The notes beneath the pieces were generated by a model that saw nothing but the letters and a program-made list of their open reading frames with translations, made no database searches and had not been told where the DNA came from. Position numbers and translations under genes: made by a program. A DNA stretch of 64,000 nucleotides from Thermoguttaceae bacterium (GTDB lineage: Bacteria; Planctomycetota; Planctomycetia; Pirellulales; Thermoguttaceae): NCBI GenBank assembly GCA_025060325.1, contig JANXBW010000003.1:171231-235230 (forward strand). Direction: 5' to 3'. The stretch's first letter is position 1; every line of letters starts with the position of its first letter. Shown here piece after piece: positions 7,931 to 16,450 of the stretch.

Positions 7931-10900
7931 ATGTTTTTTATCCCCCCGGATTTGGTGGAGCTTCTCCGCCACCGGGCAACTTATCAGCCGGATGAAATTG
8001 CATTCACTTTTCTGGTCGACGGAGAGGATCAGCAAGTCCATATCACCAACCAGGAGCTGGACAGGCAAGCACGAGCTATCGGTGGGTGGCTTCAATCACT
8101 AGGTTTGGAAGGTGAGCGCGCCCTGCTTCTTTATCCGCCTGGTCTGGAGTTCATCGCTGCTTTCTTTGGCTGCCTTTACGCGGGGGTGGTAGCCGTACCG
8201 GTTTATCCGCCGCGAAAGAACCGCTCGCTTCAGCGAATTCAAGCCATTGCTGAGGACGCCCAGGCGAAGGTCGCTTTGACAACCGATGCCGTCATTCGTC
8301 GGGTGGAGCCCCTGATTGACGAGACGCCTCATTTGAAGGAACTTCGCTGGCTTGCCACCTGCCATGTTCCTCGGCACATGGAGGACCGTTGGCAAAAACC
8401 CCCGATTACCCGCGAGACGTTGGCTTTTCTTCAATACACCTCCGGATCAACCGGGGCACCGAAGGGGGTAATGCTCAATCATGGGAATTTGCTTCATAAC
8501 TCCGCTCTGATCGCCTACGTGTTCGAGCACACCCGGTCAGGCCTCGGGGTGTTTTGGCTTCCCAGCTATCATGACATGGGGCTTATCGGCGGAATTCTTC
8601 AGCCCCTTTTCGTCGGCCGGCCCAACATCTTGATGTCGCCGATGGCTTTTTTGCAAAAGCCCTTGCGGTGGTTATGGGCGATCTCCCGATTTCGGGCCAC
8701 CACAAGTGGCGGCCCAAATTTTGCCTACGAGCTTTGTGTGGACAAAATTCCGCCGGCCCAGCGGGCGCAGCTGGACTTGTCTAGCTGGCAGGTGGCTTTT
8801 AACGGCGCGGAGCCGGTCCGAGCCGAGACGATCGAGCGATTTACCGAGGCCTTCGAACCATACGGATTTCGCCGGGAGGCCTTTTTCCCGTGTTACGGGT
8901 TAGCCGAGGCAACGCTTATTGTGACAGGGGGTTACGCCAAGGAGCCGCCGGTGATTCGCTGGTTCGAAGCCGAGGCGCTCGAACATGGCCGAGTGATACC
9001 GGCTGCCCCGCATTCACCGGGTGCCCGGCCGTTGGTGGGCTGTGGACAAAGCCTCCCTGACCAGCGGGTGCTTATTGTCGATCCCCATACGTGCCGGCGC
9101 CTTCCCGAGGGTTTCGTTGGGGAAATTTGGGTTCAAGGTCCCAGTGTGGCCATGGGCTATTGGAATCGCCCGGAGGCGTCGGCGGCCACCTTCGGCGGTT
9201 ATTTGGAAGGAACCGGCGAAGGGCCATTCCTGCGGACCGGCGACCTGGGGTTCTTATGGGGAGGTGAACTTTTTGTTACCGGGCGGATTAAGGATGTCAT
9301 CATCCTCCGAGGGAGGAACATTTATCCTCAAGACATTGAATTGACGGTCCAGCATGCCCACCCATGGCTTCGGCCAGACGCGGGGGCTGCCTTCACGGTG
9401 GAGCAAAATGGGCGGGAGCGCTTGGTCGTGGTCCACGAGGTGGAGCGCCGGGTGCGGGGGCACCTGGAACCGGTTGTCCAAGCCATCCGCCGGGCTGTGG
9501 CCGAGGAACACGACCTGGCTGTTGACGCAATTGTCCTGATCAAAGCTGGCACGATTCCCAAGACTTCAAGCAACAAAATCCAGCGGCATGCCTGCCGCCA
9601 AGGCTATTTGGAGAAAACCCTCGCCGCCTTGGCATGGTGGGAGCGCTCGGACGTGGAACTGCCAGTGCTTGGGGACGAGGTCCGCGAGCCGGAATTGGCC
9701 GAGGTGGCTGCCGGTGCCGTAGCCGCTTCTTCGATCGGGCCTTCTACGCCTGGAGGTCCCTGGCACGGCTTTTCCGACGAAGCGTCAGCACTGGAGCCAA
9801 CCGGGACCAAGGAGGTCTTTCGAACTCGGGAGTCTACCGAGCGATCGGACGGCGACCTGCGGGGACCATCGTCGCGGGGCGGGGATGGGTCTACGAGCAG
9901 CAAGGGACTTGCGGAAGGACTTTCAACCAGGAAACAAGGGAGTCGTGCCGAGGGGGCTCAGGCTGGCGGCCATACTCCCGAAGAGCGCTCAGACGGGCAG
10001 GCCAGGACCGGGATGGGCTCCCCGGAATTGAAAACAAATTGGACGGGCAACGGTAGACCTTTGGAAGACCTTGTCCTTGAGTATGCCCGGAGGGTTGTCC
10101 GGCACCGGGCGGATGAAATCACTTTGGAGACCTCGATAAGCGAATTGGGGCTGGACTCGCTTCAGAGGATGGAGCTGATCTCGGCTCTCGAAGGGGAGCT
10201 GGGCGGGAAGTTGGCCCCGGAGAGGCTGGCCGAGCTGGAAACTTTCGGGGATGTAGTGCAGGCGTTGCGGGAACAGGTGGGCGATAGGTGGCGGGTGGCA
10301 AAGTCTCCCTTGCCCCCGGCCACTGTACAAATGTCAGCCGAATTAGTTCCCGAATATGATCGCCTCCGCGACCGGCTAAAAGTTATCCGCTCGGCCGGCC
10401 TTGAGCACTGGCAAATGCCGGTGGTGGACGGCGGAGTGGGTCGGGTGACTTGGCAGGGAAAGCCCGCGACCAGTTTCTTGAGTGCAGATTACCTGGGTCT
10501 GTCCCAGCACCCGCTTGTGCAGGAGGCAATTGCTCAGGCTGCTAACCGCTGGGGCAGCTCTGCGGGGGCCGGATTGCGTTCCGGTGGCCGGCGGCCGATC
10601 CATAGCGAACTTGAATCCGCTCTTGTCAGATTCTTAGGTGCGGAAGCTGCGCTTTGTACGGCAAGCGAGGTTGTCGTCCATCAGGCGATTTTTTCGGAGA
10701 TTCTCTCCCGGCAAGATTGGGTTCTTCACGAGGCGAGCTATCCCCGCTCATTTTTGATCCCCGCCCTTGCAGCCGGGGCCACGCTGGAAGAGTTCTCGGC
10801 GGCCGATCTTCAAGAATTGGAAAGGCGGCTAGCCCTGGAGCGAGGTAAGTACCGGCGGGCTTTTTTGTGCGTCCAGGCGGTTTCTCCGATTGAGGGAACA

Positions 10901-11554
10901 GTGGCCCCGTTGCGCGAATTGGTGGAACTGAGAAACCGGTTCGGTCTTATTCTTGTGGTAGAAGAAACTCATAGCCTTGGTGTACTGGGGCCAAAGGGGG
11001 CGGGCATCGTCGACCAATTCGAGGTTGACCGCCAAAGTGTGGATATCTCTATCGGTGGGCTTGGAGCTGCCCTCGGAGCTGCCGGTGGGTTTGTAGCGGG
11101 TCGACAAGCGTTGGTGGATTTAGCTCGGTACTCGGCCGCCGTAATCGCCCAGGAATTTGCCTTATCTCCTGTAAATGCCGCGGCAGCTCGAGCCGCTCTT
11201 GGGGTTTTAGAAAGCGAGCCCCAGCGTGTCGCTGCTCTTGCCAACCGATCGCGAGTCTTTCGGCAGGCCCTTGCCGAAAGAGGTTGCCAGGTCCTGGGAG
11301 ACTCAGGCGTTCCGATTGTTCCCCTTGCCGTGGGGAGTTCCGTCCGGGCAATCCAACTTGTCCAAAAGCTGGCCGATCGGCAGGTGCTGGCATTGGCGAT
11401 TGGTGCCCCGATGGTCAAAGAGGGTCATGCCCGGATCCGCTTCCTTTGCACCTTAGCCCACGAAGAAGCTGATCTCCTTCGCATCGCTGAAGTGGTTGAA
11501 GAAGTCATGAACGCCGCCCCGGCTCCCTTTGCCCGGGGAAAGTCCGGGGATTAG
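7931..11554 (+). CDS. fatty acyl-AMP ligase - acyl carrier protein - alpha-oxoamine synthase-like fusion; PLP lysine replaced
   Basis: A 1207-residue fusion. Residues about 1-575 are a fatty acyl-AMP ligase: the P-loop YTSGSTGAPKGVMLNHGN, the FAAL-type segment WLPSYHDMGLIGG and SGGPNFAYELC, and a final Lys in KTSSNKIQR. Residues about 580-705 are a low-complexity Ser/Gly/Glu linker. About 710-780 is an acyl carrier domain with GLDSL (Ser743, phosphopantetheine site). About 800-1195 is a fold-type I domain like 8-amino-7-oxononanoate synthase or serine palmitoyltransferase (SADYLGLSQHPLVQEA, HSELE, ETHSLGVLGPKGAG). The expected PLP lysine (GTLGKALG) reads GGLGAALG, with Ala1046. The ligase should load an acyl chain onto the ACP; without Lys the last domain is probably non-catalytic or needs a partner, as LCB1 does in eukaryotic serine palmitoyltransferase (inference). 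The start could instead be GTG 7907, which has a better GGAG site. Confidence 0.85.
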   Translation: MFFIPPDLVELLRHRATYQPDEIAFTFLVDGEDQQVHITNQELDRQARAIGGWLQSLGLEGERALLLYPPGLEFIAAFFGCLYAGVVAVPVYPPRKNRSLQRIQAIAEDAQAKVALTTDAVIRRVEPLIDETPHLKELRWLATCHVPRHMEDRWQKPPITRETLAFLQYTSGSTGAPKGVMLNHGNLLHNSALIAYVFEHTRSGLGVFWLPSYHDMGLIGGILQPLFVGRPNILMSPMAFLQKPLRWLWAISRFRATTSGGPNFAYELCVDKIPPAQRAQLDLSSWQVAFNGAEPVRAETIERFTEAFEPYGFRREAFFPCYGLAEATLIVTGGYAKEPPVIRWFEAEALEHGRVIPAAPHSPGARPLVGCGQSLPDQRVLIVDPHTCRRLPEGFVGEIWVQGPSVAMGYWNRPEASAATFGGYLEGTGEGPFLRTGDLGFLWGGELFVTGRIKDVIILRGRNIYPQDIELTVQHAHPWLRPDAGAAFTVEQNGRERLVVVHEVERRVRGHLEPVVQAIRRAVAEEHDLAVDAIVLIKAGTIPKTSSNKIQRHACRQGYLEKTLAALAWWERSDVELPVLGDEVREPELAEVAAGAVAASSIGPSTPGGPWHGFSDEASALEPTGTKEVFRTRESTERSDGDLRGPSSRGGDGSTSSKGLAEGLSTRKQGSRAEGAQAGGHTPEERSDGQARTGMGSPELKTNWTGNGRPLEDLVLEYARRVVRHRADEITLETSISELGLDSLQRMELISALEGELGGKLAPERLAELETFGDVVQALREQVGDRWRVAKSPLPPATVQMSAELVPEYDRLRDRLKVIRSAGLEHWQMPVVDGGVGRVTWQGKPATSFLSADYLGLSQHPLVQEAIAQAANRWGSSAGAGLRSGGRRPIHSELESALVRFLGAEAALCTASEVVVHQAIFSEILSRQDWVLHEASYPRSFLIPALAAGATLEEFSAADLQELERRLALERGKYRRAFLCVQAVSPIEGTVAPLRELVELRNRFGLILVVEETHSLGVLGPKGAGIVDQFEVDRQSVDISIGGLGAALGAAGGFVAGRQALVDLARYSAAVIAQEFALSPVNAAAARAALGVLESEPQRVAALANRSRVFRQALAERGCQVLGDSGVPIVPLAVGSSVRAIQLVQKLADRQVLALAIGAPMVKEGHARIRFLCTLAHEEADLLRIAEVVEEVMNAAPAPFARGKSGD

Positions 11555-12077
11555 TACGCGCTTAGCTCCTCTGGTTAGTAAGACCACAAGCTGCGTGTGC
11601 ACGATCTTGGCCAGCAGGGAAACTGCGGCCAAAACGCGGGGATCGCTGCGTTTGGGATCTAGGCCCCGGCGTAACGATTTGCCTTTGGTGGCCCAATCTG
11701 ACCCGGGCGACTTCACCTCTACTTCATGCTCAGGAGCGAGGACCGCCGTGGTCTTTGGCCAATCCACAGGTCGGAAACTTCTTCGGCCAAGGCAAGGAGA
11801 AAAGACAAACTGGCGTAACGCGAAACGTGACCTGGCGGTCAGAATTCTGGCTGTGCCTTTGGGGCTAGTTGAAAGTCGACGAAGCGAAAGCCGGATATGC
11901 CGGAGCGCATTCTCTCCTGACCGGAGGTCTGCCGTACCGAGTAACTGTTTACGAGGCTGTCGGCATCAGGTCTTATTTGAGGATTCCACCGTGCTCCAGG
12001 GGGAGTCCTCAGTCGATCTAGTCAAGTTTAGGAAAAGTACTCGTGTAAGGAGCGACCTTGGCGCTTACCGCAAGGTG
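11555..12077. other. non-coding gap
   Basis: Contains overlapping open frames on both strands (about 11529-12137 plus, 11453-11767 minus). Neither has a domain, a good binding site or a clear coding pattern, so neither is called. No clear terminator for the fusion gene was found. Confidence 0.4.
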
Positions 12078-13085
12078 TCATTTGTCCCCGGCAGCTGGTC
12101 GCCAAAACCGCCCCTGGAAACTGTCCCGACGGATTAGCTCTTTATCGATCTCACGAATCACCTCCGACTTTTGGAGCGACCAAGCCGGGGCAAGGAGGAA
12201 CTCCGCCGGGGCATCCCCGACAAGCCGTTCCACCACACTCCCAGGGGAAAGATGCTCAAGGAAGGTGGCCACGCTGTGGACGTATTGGGTGCGATCCATG
12301 GGCTGAAACTGCCCCTGTCGCCACAAGCTTTCTAAGTCAGTGTCCTTGAGGACATGCAGATTGTGGATTTTGACCGCGTCAACGCCTAGCTCATTTAGCT
12401 TATCCGCCGTGTGAACGATCGCCTCCAACTCCTCCCCGGGAATTCCTAAGATGACGTGGGCCACTACGAATAGTCCGCGGGCCTTGGCCCTCCTGATGGC
12501 CTGAGCATTATCCGCGGCCGTATGATGACGTCTCAGCCAGCCCAGAGAGCTGTCGTGGAACGTCTGCACGCCAATTTCCAGCTGGACCCAAGTGATTTGG
12601 GCTAAATCCACTAGGGCGTCGAGGACCGCCTCTGGCAAAGCGTCCGGTCGGGTACCGATGGCAACTCCCACCACACGTGGATGGGAAGCCGCAGCACGCC
12701 AAAGGTCGACCAGTCGACCCAGCTCCCCGTGCGTATTTGTGCCCGGTTGGAAATAGGCAATAAACTGATCAATCCTGCGCTTGGCTGCAACGCGGGCGAT
12801 TCCCTGTTCGATTTGCTCGTGTACGGATAAGGCGCCAAGTCCCAATCGTCTGCTCGGCGCGGTCGCCACAAGATCGCAAAAGATGCACCCCTTGTCGCTG
12901 ATTGTTCCGTCAACATTAGGACAACTGCAGCCGGCATCCAAGGAAAGCTTCCACACCCGCCCGCCGAATTTTTGCCGCAAGAAGAAGCTAAGAGCGTAGT
13001 ACCTCAGCCCAGCCAGCCGCCAAGCTGGAAGGTCCTCGCTAGCACTGATCCGCGGGCTCTCCAAAGGTCCAAAACTTGACGACAT
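12078..13085 (-). CDS. TIGR01212-type (YhcC-like) radical SAM protein
   Basis: A 335-residue radical SAM enzyme. The cluster-binding cysteines are in CPNVDGTISDKGCIFC (Cys55, Cys67 and Cys70), the spacing typical of the YhcC family rather than the classical CxxxCxxC. Further family marks are YFQPGTNTHGEL, GVAIGTRPDALP, WVQLEIGVQTFHD and HVILGIPGE. Members use a 4Fe-4S cluster to cleave S-adenosylmethionine; the substrate is not established, so only the family is assigned. Length fits. It starts at an ATG with a weak site. It lies on the opposite strand to its neighbours and appears monocistronic. Confidence 0.92.
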   Translation of the reverse strand: MSSSFGPLESPRISASEDLPAWRLAGLRYYALSFFLRQKFGGRVWKLSLDAGCSCPNVDGTISDKGCIFCDLVATAPSRRLGLGALSVHEQIEQGIARVAAKRRIDQFIAYFQPGTNTHGELGRLVDLWRAAASHPRVVGVAIGTRPDALPEAVLDALVDLAQITWVQLEIGVQTFHDSSLGWLRRHHTAADNAQAIRRAKARGLFVVAHVILGIPGEELEAIVHTADKLNELGVDAVKIHNLHVLKDTDLESLWRQGQFQPMDRTQYVHSVATFLEHLSPGSVVERLVGDAPAEFLLAPAWSLQKSEVIREIDKELIRRDSFQGRFWRPAAGDK

Positions 13086-13400
13086 CGATTTATCTCAGCT
13101 AGACTGGCATTCAGTGGGGGCCGCGGGATTTTCAAAGAAGATGACCGCGCGTGGATTGTTTCATTCGCAGATGCCGAAATCGCCCAGGTCCGTGCTTGGG
13201 GAACCGTTTCGGGCCGCTGGCCTTAAGGCAGCACTTAAAACGTATTCATCCTTTGAATAGTACGGCCCTCGGTTGACCGGGGTGAAATCATAAGCAACGT
13301 GTTGACTATGGGACCAGGGGCTGTGGGCCTAGGTAGTCGGGAAAGTGAAACGCCATCTCCCGGACCTTGTCAAACCCGAATCGCTTATGGGGAGTCGGCA
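13086..13400. other. spacer between divergent genes
   Basis: A 315-bp spacer between the minus-strand radical SAM gene and the plus-strand FHA gene, so it should hold both promoters. TTGACC and TTGACT hexamers occur, but none pairs with a convincing -10 at 16 to 18 bases. Confidence 0.4.
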
Positions 13401-13910
13401 ATGTACGGACAGCTTAACCCGGTAGGCGGGGGGGATCCTATCCCCTTGCTGAAGACGACACTTCTTATCGGGCGGCGCGAGACCTGTGATGTGGTGCTGC
13501 GATTTCCAAATGTTTCGGCACACCATTGCGAGCTTTTCCTTAAAGATGGTTATTGGTATGTGCGCGACCTGGATAGCCGGAATGGAACCCGGGTCAACGG
13601 CACGCGCGTGACCCAAAAGCGTTTGGACCCAGGCGACATTTTGGCGGTCGCCAGCCACAAGTATCGGATCGACTACTCGCCTCAGGAATTGGGTGCCGTT
13701 TCACCACCTCCCCCGGATCCAGTCGAGGCGGATATCCTCGGCAAATCGCTCTTAGAGCGGGCCGGCCTTGACCGAGGATTGGAGGATCGAGTCCGGTGCA
13801 CCCGCCCGCGAAAATTTGGTCCACTGCCCTCAGGCCAGGAGGATGAAGAAGGATCGCAAGAGTCGCGCTCGATCCTGCCTGAAGACGACGAAGACGTTCA
13901 AATCGGTTAG
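13401..13910 (+). CDS. FHA domain protein
   Basis: A 169-residue cytoplasmic protein. Residues about 15-95 form a forkhead-associated domain, a phosphothreonine-binding module: LLIGRRETCD (Gly24-Arg25), NVSAHHCEL (Ser39 and the following His) and DSRNGTRVNG (Asn61-Gly62) are the usual binding and structural residues. The last 75 residues are acidic and disordered (EDEEGSQ, PEDDEDVQ). The domain fits signalling with Ser/Thr kinases, which are abundant in planctomycetes; the partner is unknown. ATG 13401 is preceded by GGGGAG; an in-frame upstream extension of 34 codons lacks domain content and was dropped. Confidence 0.88.
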   Translation: MYGQLNPVGGGDPIPLLKTTLLIGRRETCDVVLRFPNVSAHHCELFLKDGYWYVRDLDSRNGTRVNGTRVTQKRLDPGDILAVASHKYRIDYSPQELGAVSPPPPDPVEADILGKSLLERAGLDRGLEDRVRCTRPRKFGPLPSGQEDEEGSQESRSILPEDDEDVQIG

Positions 13911-14387
13911 AAATTGTTCGCCTCGGGATTTCTGGGGGAGTTGGACTTCACCTCCCGAGTTGGCCGAAGAAAAACGAGGTCCCCCAGGGCGGCGGGGTAT
14001 ACCTTGCCTACTGCGGAAGCAGCCGAATGATTTGAAGGGAGCTGGCGATCCAGTATGGTCACTTTCTGCCCTCGCTTAGTTAAGCGGCTGTTGAAAGGGA
14101 ATCCGGGGGAGTATCGCGGTTTCCACTTTGTGCGTCTCCTGCCCGCAAGTTAGCTACTTTGCGTGGAACGTCAAGCTGGCGTCGCGGTTGGGGAAGGATA
14201 CCCTAAGCCAGGCGAACTCTCCGCAGTTACGGGTTCCCCGGTGCCGGCACACGCTTGCAAGGTGCGTGGAACGTGGGCGCGCCCGAGGGATTGGGCCTGG
14301 TTTTCTTGCCCCTCCTGCCAGAGAATAGCATCCCGTGCGGAGGCCCACCTCTCGACAGCAGATTGCAAACCCGGCTTGAGATAGGAA
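13911..14387. other. non-coding gap
   Basis: No gene supported on either strand; the frames at about 14128-14384 mirror one another and have no domain. The final bases contain a GATAGGAA site for the next gene. Confidence 0.4.
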
Positions 14388-15071
14388 ATGAGTAGGGAAA
14401 AGCTGGCAAAATCAACGGTCATTTTTGCCCTTTTTTTGCTCCTCAGCGAGTCAGCGTCTGCGCAGATGTTTGGCACACGCCGACTGGGTACCAATCCCTT
14501 GGGACGGACGCGGTCGCTGATGGAAGAGCTCGAGAGTCGAGGCTTCCTCACCCTTCAGGGGGGAACACCAACCGGTGGCCCGCGGCCCAATCCTCTCGCC
14601 AGACCCACCAGGTGGAGCGGGTCAAGGTCCGCCGGCTGGACCAGTCCCTCGACGGGGCCGACTTTTCGGCTTGAGCGGGCAGTTCCTGCCCCGACTTACA
14701 CTCCCGGAGGCTTCTCCGGGGACAGAGTATCAATCGGTCAGATGTATCCCCCCCGGCTTCAGGTTGGTTTCAACCCCCCGGAAACTTCGACGAACCCTCA
14801 GTCGGCGGTGATTGGCCAGCAGCTTCGTCAGCTGCTCCACTTGGCTCAAGGAGAGACGGTGGAAGTTGAGCTTCAGGGCGAGAAGGCCATACTACGGGGT
14901 GTGGTCGCGTCCGACCGGGCGAAAAACTTGGCAAAACTATTGGTCCTCTTTGAACCCGGGGTGTCCGCTGTTGACGATTCGGGCTTACTTGTCCGTTTGC
15001 CTGATTCAACCGGCCTTCCGAGCAATAATCCCGCTGGGCCGACCGCTCCTCAGTCCCCTGAATCGCCCTAA
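14388..15071 (+). CDS. secreted BON-like domain protein
   Basis: A 227-residue exported protein. Residues 1-25 are a clear signal peptide (STVIFALFLLLSESASAQ, cleavage likely after ASA). A Gly/Pro/Arg-rich, probably disordered region follows to about residue 140. About residues 142-205 look like a BON domain (IGQQLRQLLHL, then a glycine-centred strand VELQGEKAILRGVVAS and KLLVLFEPGVSAVDD), a fold usually found in envelope proteins that contact membranes or surface partners. The role here is not known. The start has a good upstream site. Its last 302 bases overlap the end of the opposite-strand lipoprotein gene. Confidence 0.72.
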   Translation: MSREKLAKSTVIFALFLLLSESASAQMFGTRRLGTNPLGRTRSLMEELESRGFLTLQGGTPTGGPRPNPLARPTRWSGSRSAGWTSPSTGPTFRLERAVPAPTYTPGGFSGDRVSIGQMYPPRLQVGFNPPETSTNPQSAVIGQQLRQLLHLAQGETVEVELQGEKAILRGVVASDRAKNLAKLLVLFEPGVSAVDDSGLLVRLPDSTGLPSNNPAGPTAPQSPESP

Positions 15072-16446
15072 TTAAGGTGGTTTCAGCTGCGACTGCCGCG
15101 CCGGGCAGGGGTCCATTGGCGGGGAAACTAGGGATTCTTGCCGCATGAGAAGGGGCGCTGCTTTCTGCAAAACTTGAAAATGGAGTGCTCTCCGCGTCCG
15201 TGTCCTCCCTTGTGCCCCGGATTACGTAACCTGCCCCAGAATCGCTTTTTTCCAGGCGGAACTCCTTTCTTCCGTCTTGCCCGAATGGGCTTCCTTTGTC
15301 CTGGCGGGACGACCGGAGCCCCCACTCTGGCGGCCAGGGCGGCTTAGTGCCGCCACCAAGCCCGGGTGGTGAATCTTGCCCCTCTGGCGGCATATCGACA
15401 GACCTCACCCGTTCGGCCGGTGAATATCGCTCGGGTGGCCCTTCGACGCCTGAGGCCTCGCACGTCTCTGGAGCTCCTAATCCTCGCGGGAGCCCTGCGC
15501 CAAGCAACTTGGCTGCCACGTCGGGTGGTATTTCAATCGTCGTCGATTCGACTCGGCTTCGGGAATTTGAGGGCGGGCTCGGACCCTCCGGGGAATTTTG
15601 GCGATACGACTTTGTTCCAGCTTCAGGTATCCGGTCCCCTTGGGGTGTGGTTAGCTTCGCGCCGCTGCTCGGGGGGTGGTGTGTCCCGGCGGTGTTTTCT
15701 GCGCTATCTTTTCGGGCCGATCCCTTTTCGTCGTCGCTCGGGCCCGGAAGGGTCTTCCGCACTGGGCGGGAAACAATGACCTGCCCGGTTTGTGCATCCT
15801 CGAACCGGGCAATGATCATCAATCGTCGACGCGGCGAACCGAGCTCATCCACGGGAATCCACACGCTATACGAATGGCCCAGTTTGGACCGGCTGTAATG
15901 TTGCCTTAGATGCTCCGGCAGAAAGACGTATCGGCACAGGGGTTTAGTCTGAGGTTCTGCCGCATTCTCGTCCTCGAAAACGTACACAGTTAGGGTTCCG
16001 TCAACAACGATCGGTTTATCGTCCGGATGTTCGAAAAACATAATCCTCCCGCCGAATCCGCGAAGTGGCTTCTGGCCGGGTTCGGAAAGAACCGTATCCG
16101 TCCACACATCGACCATGTGCATGGGAGTTCGCGGTTTTGGCGGAATCAAGTCTTGCCATTTTCGTGGGTCAAGCGGGAGAGGTTTAGCACCCACTAACGC
16201 GCAGCCGGTGTGTGCTAGGAGGAGAAAGCCAAGCAAAAGGATGGCTAGGGATTCGTGTTTTACGCCGCGCGGATTCGCGTGCGGGCCTGTTTCGGCCGGG
16301 GAAACAGCAGGCGACGGAAGGTCCCGACTGCGATCGCAGGACTTTATTGGCGGCACATTGTTTGGAAGTGTCAACTCTGAAGGCAGCCGGGCTTTGCCTA
16401 GCTGCTGGTGGGTAGAAGTGGTTCTGAAAAGATAAGTAGTGTTCAT
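14770..16446 (-). CDS. planctomycete lipoprotein-like protein, unknown function; 3' end antisense to the BON gene
   Basis: A frame of 558 residues from the ATG at 16446, which lies 4 bases after the TGA of the secretin-like gene, suggesting translational coupling. A hydrophobic signal followed by Cys (LLGFLLLAHTGC) occurs at residues 66-82, unusually far from the start; no in-frame start codon lies just before it, so the start is unsure or a frameshift may be present. The core (about 100-250) carries a planctomycete-type pattern, DVWTDTVLSEPGQKPLRGFG and KLGHSYSVWIPVDE. The rest is Pro/Ser/Arg-rich and low complexity, except TTIEIPPDVAAKLLG. Its pairing with a secretin suggests an outer-membrane or secretion-associated role (inference). 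The stop may lie earlier in evolution of the family; the 302-bp convergent overlap is odd. Confidence 0.68.
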   Translation of the reverse strand: MNTTYLFRTTSTHQQLGKARLPSELTLPNNVPPIKSCDRSRDLPSPAVSPAETGPHANPRGVKHESLAILLLGFLLLAHTGCALVGAKPLPLDPRKWQDLIPPKPRTPMHMVDVWTDTVLSEPGQKPLRGFGGRIMFFEHPDDKPIVVDGTLTVYVFEDENAAEPQTKPLCRYVFLPEHLRQHYSRSKLGHSYSVWIPVDELGSPRRRLMIIARFEDAQTGQVIVSRPVRKTLPGPSDDEKGSARKDSAENTAGTHHPPSSGAKLTTPQGDRIPEAGTKSYRQNSPEGPSPPSNSRSRVESTTIEIPPDVAAKLLGAGLPRGLGAPETCEASGVEGPPERYSPAERVRSVDMPPEGQDSPPGLGGGTKPPWPPEWGLRSSRQDKGSPFGQDGRKEFRLEKSDSGAGYVIRGTREDTDAESTPFSSFAESSAPSHAARIPSFPANGPLPGAAVAAETTLIRAIQGTEERSAQRDYCSEGRLNQANGQVSPNRQQRTPRVQRGPIVLPSFSPGRTRPHPVVWPSRPEAQLPPSLLEPSGAADEAAGQSPPTEGSSKFPGG

Positions 16447-16450
16447 CGCA

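Noticed and set aside
11453..12137. Open frames on both strands after the fusion gene (105 and 203 codons)
   Set aside because: They overlap one another and the end of the fusion gene, with no domain, signal or good ribosome binding site.
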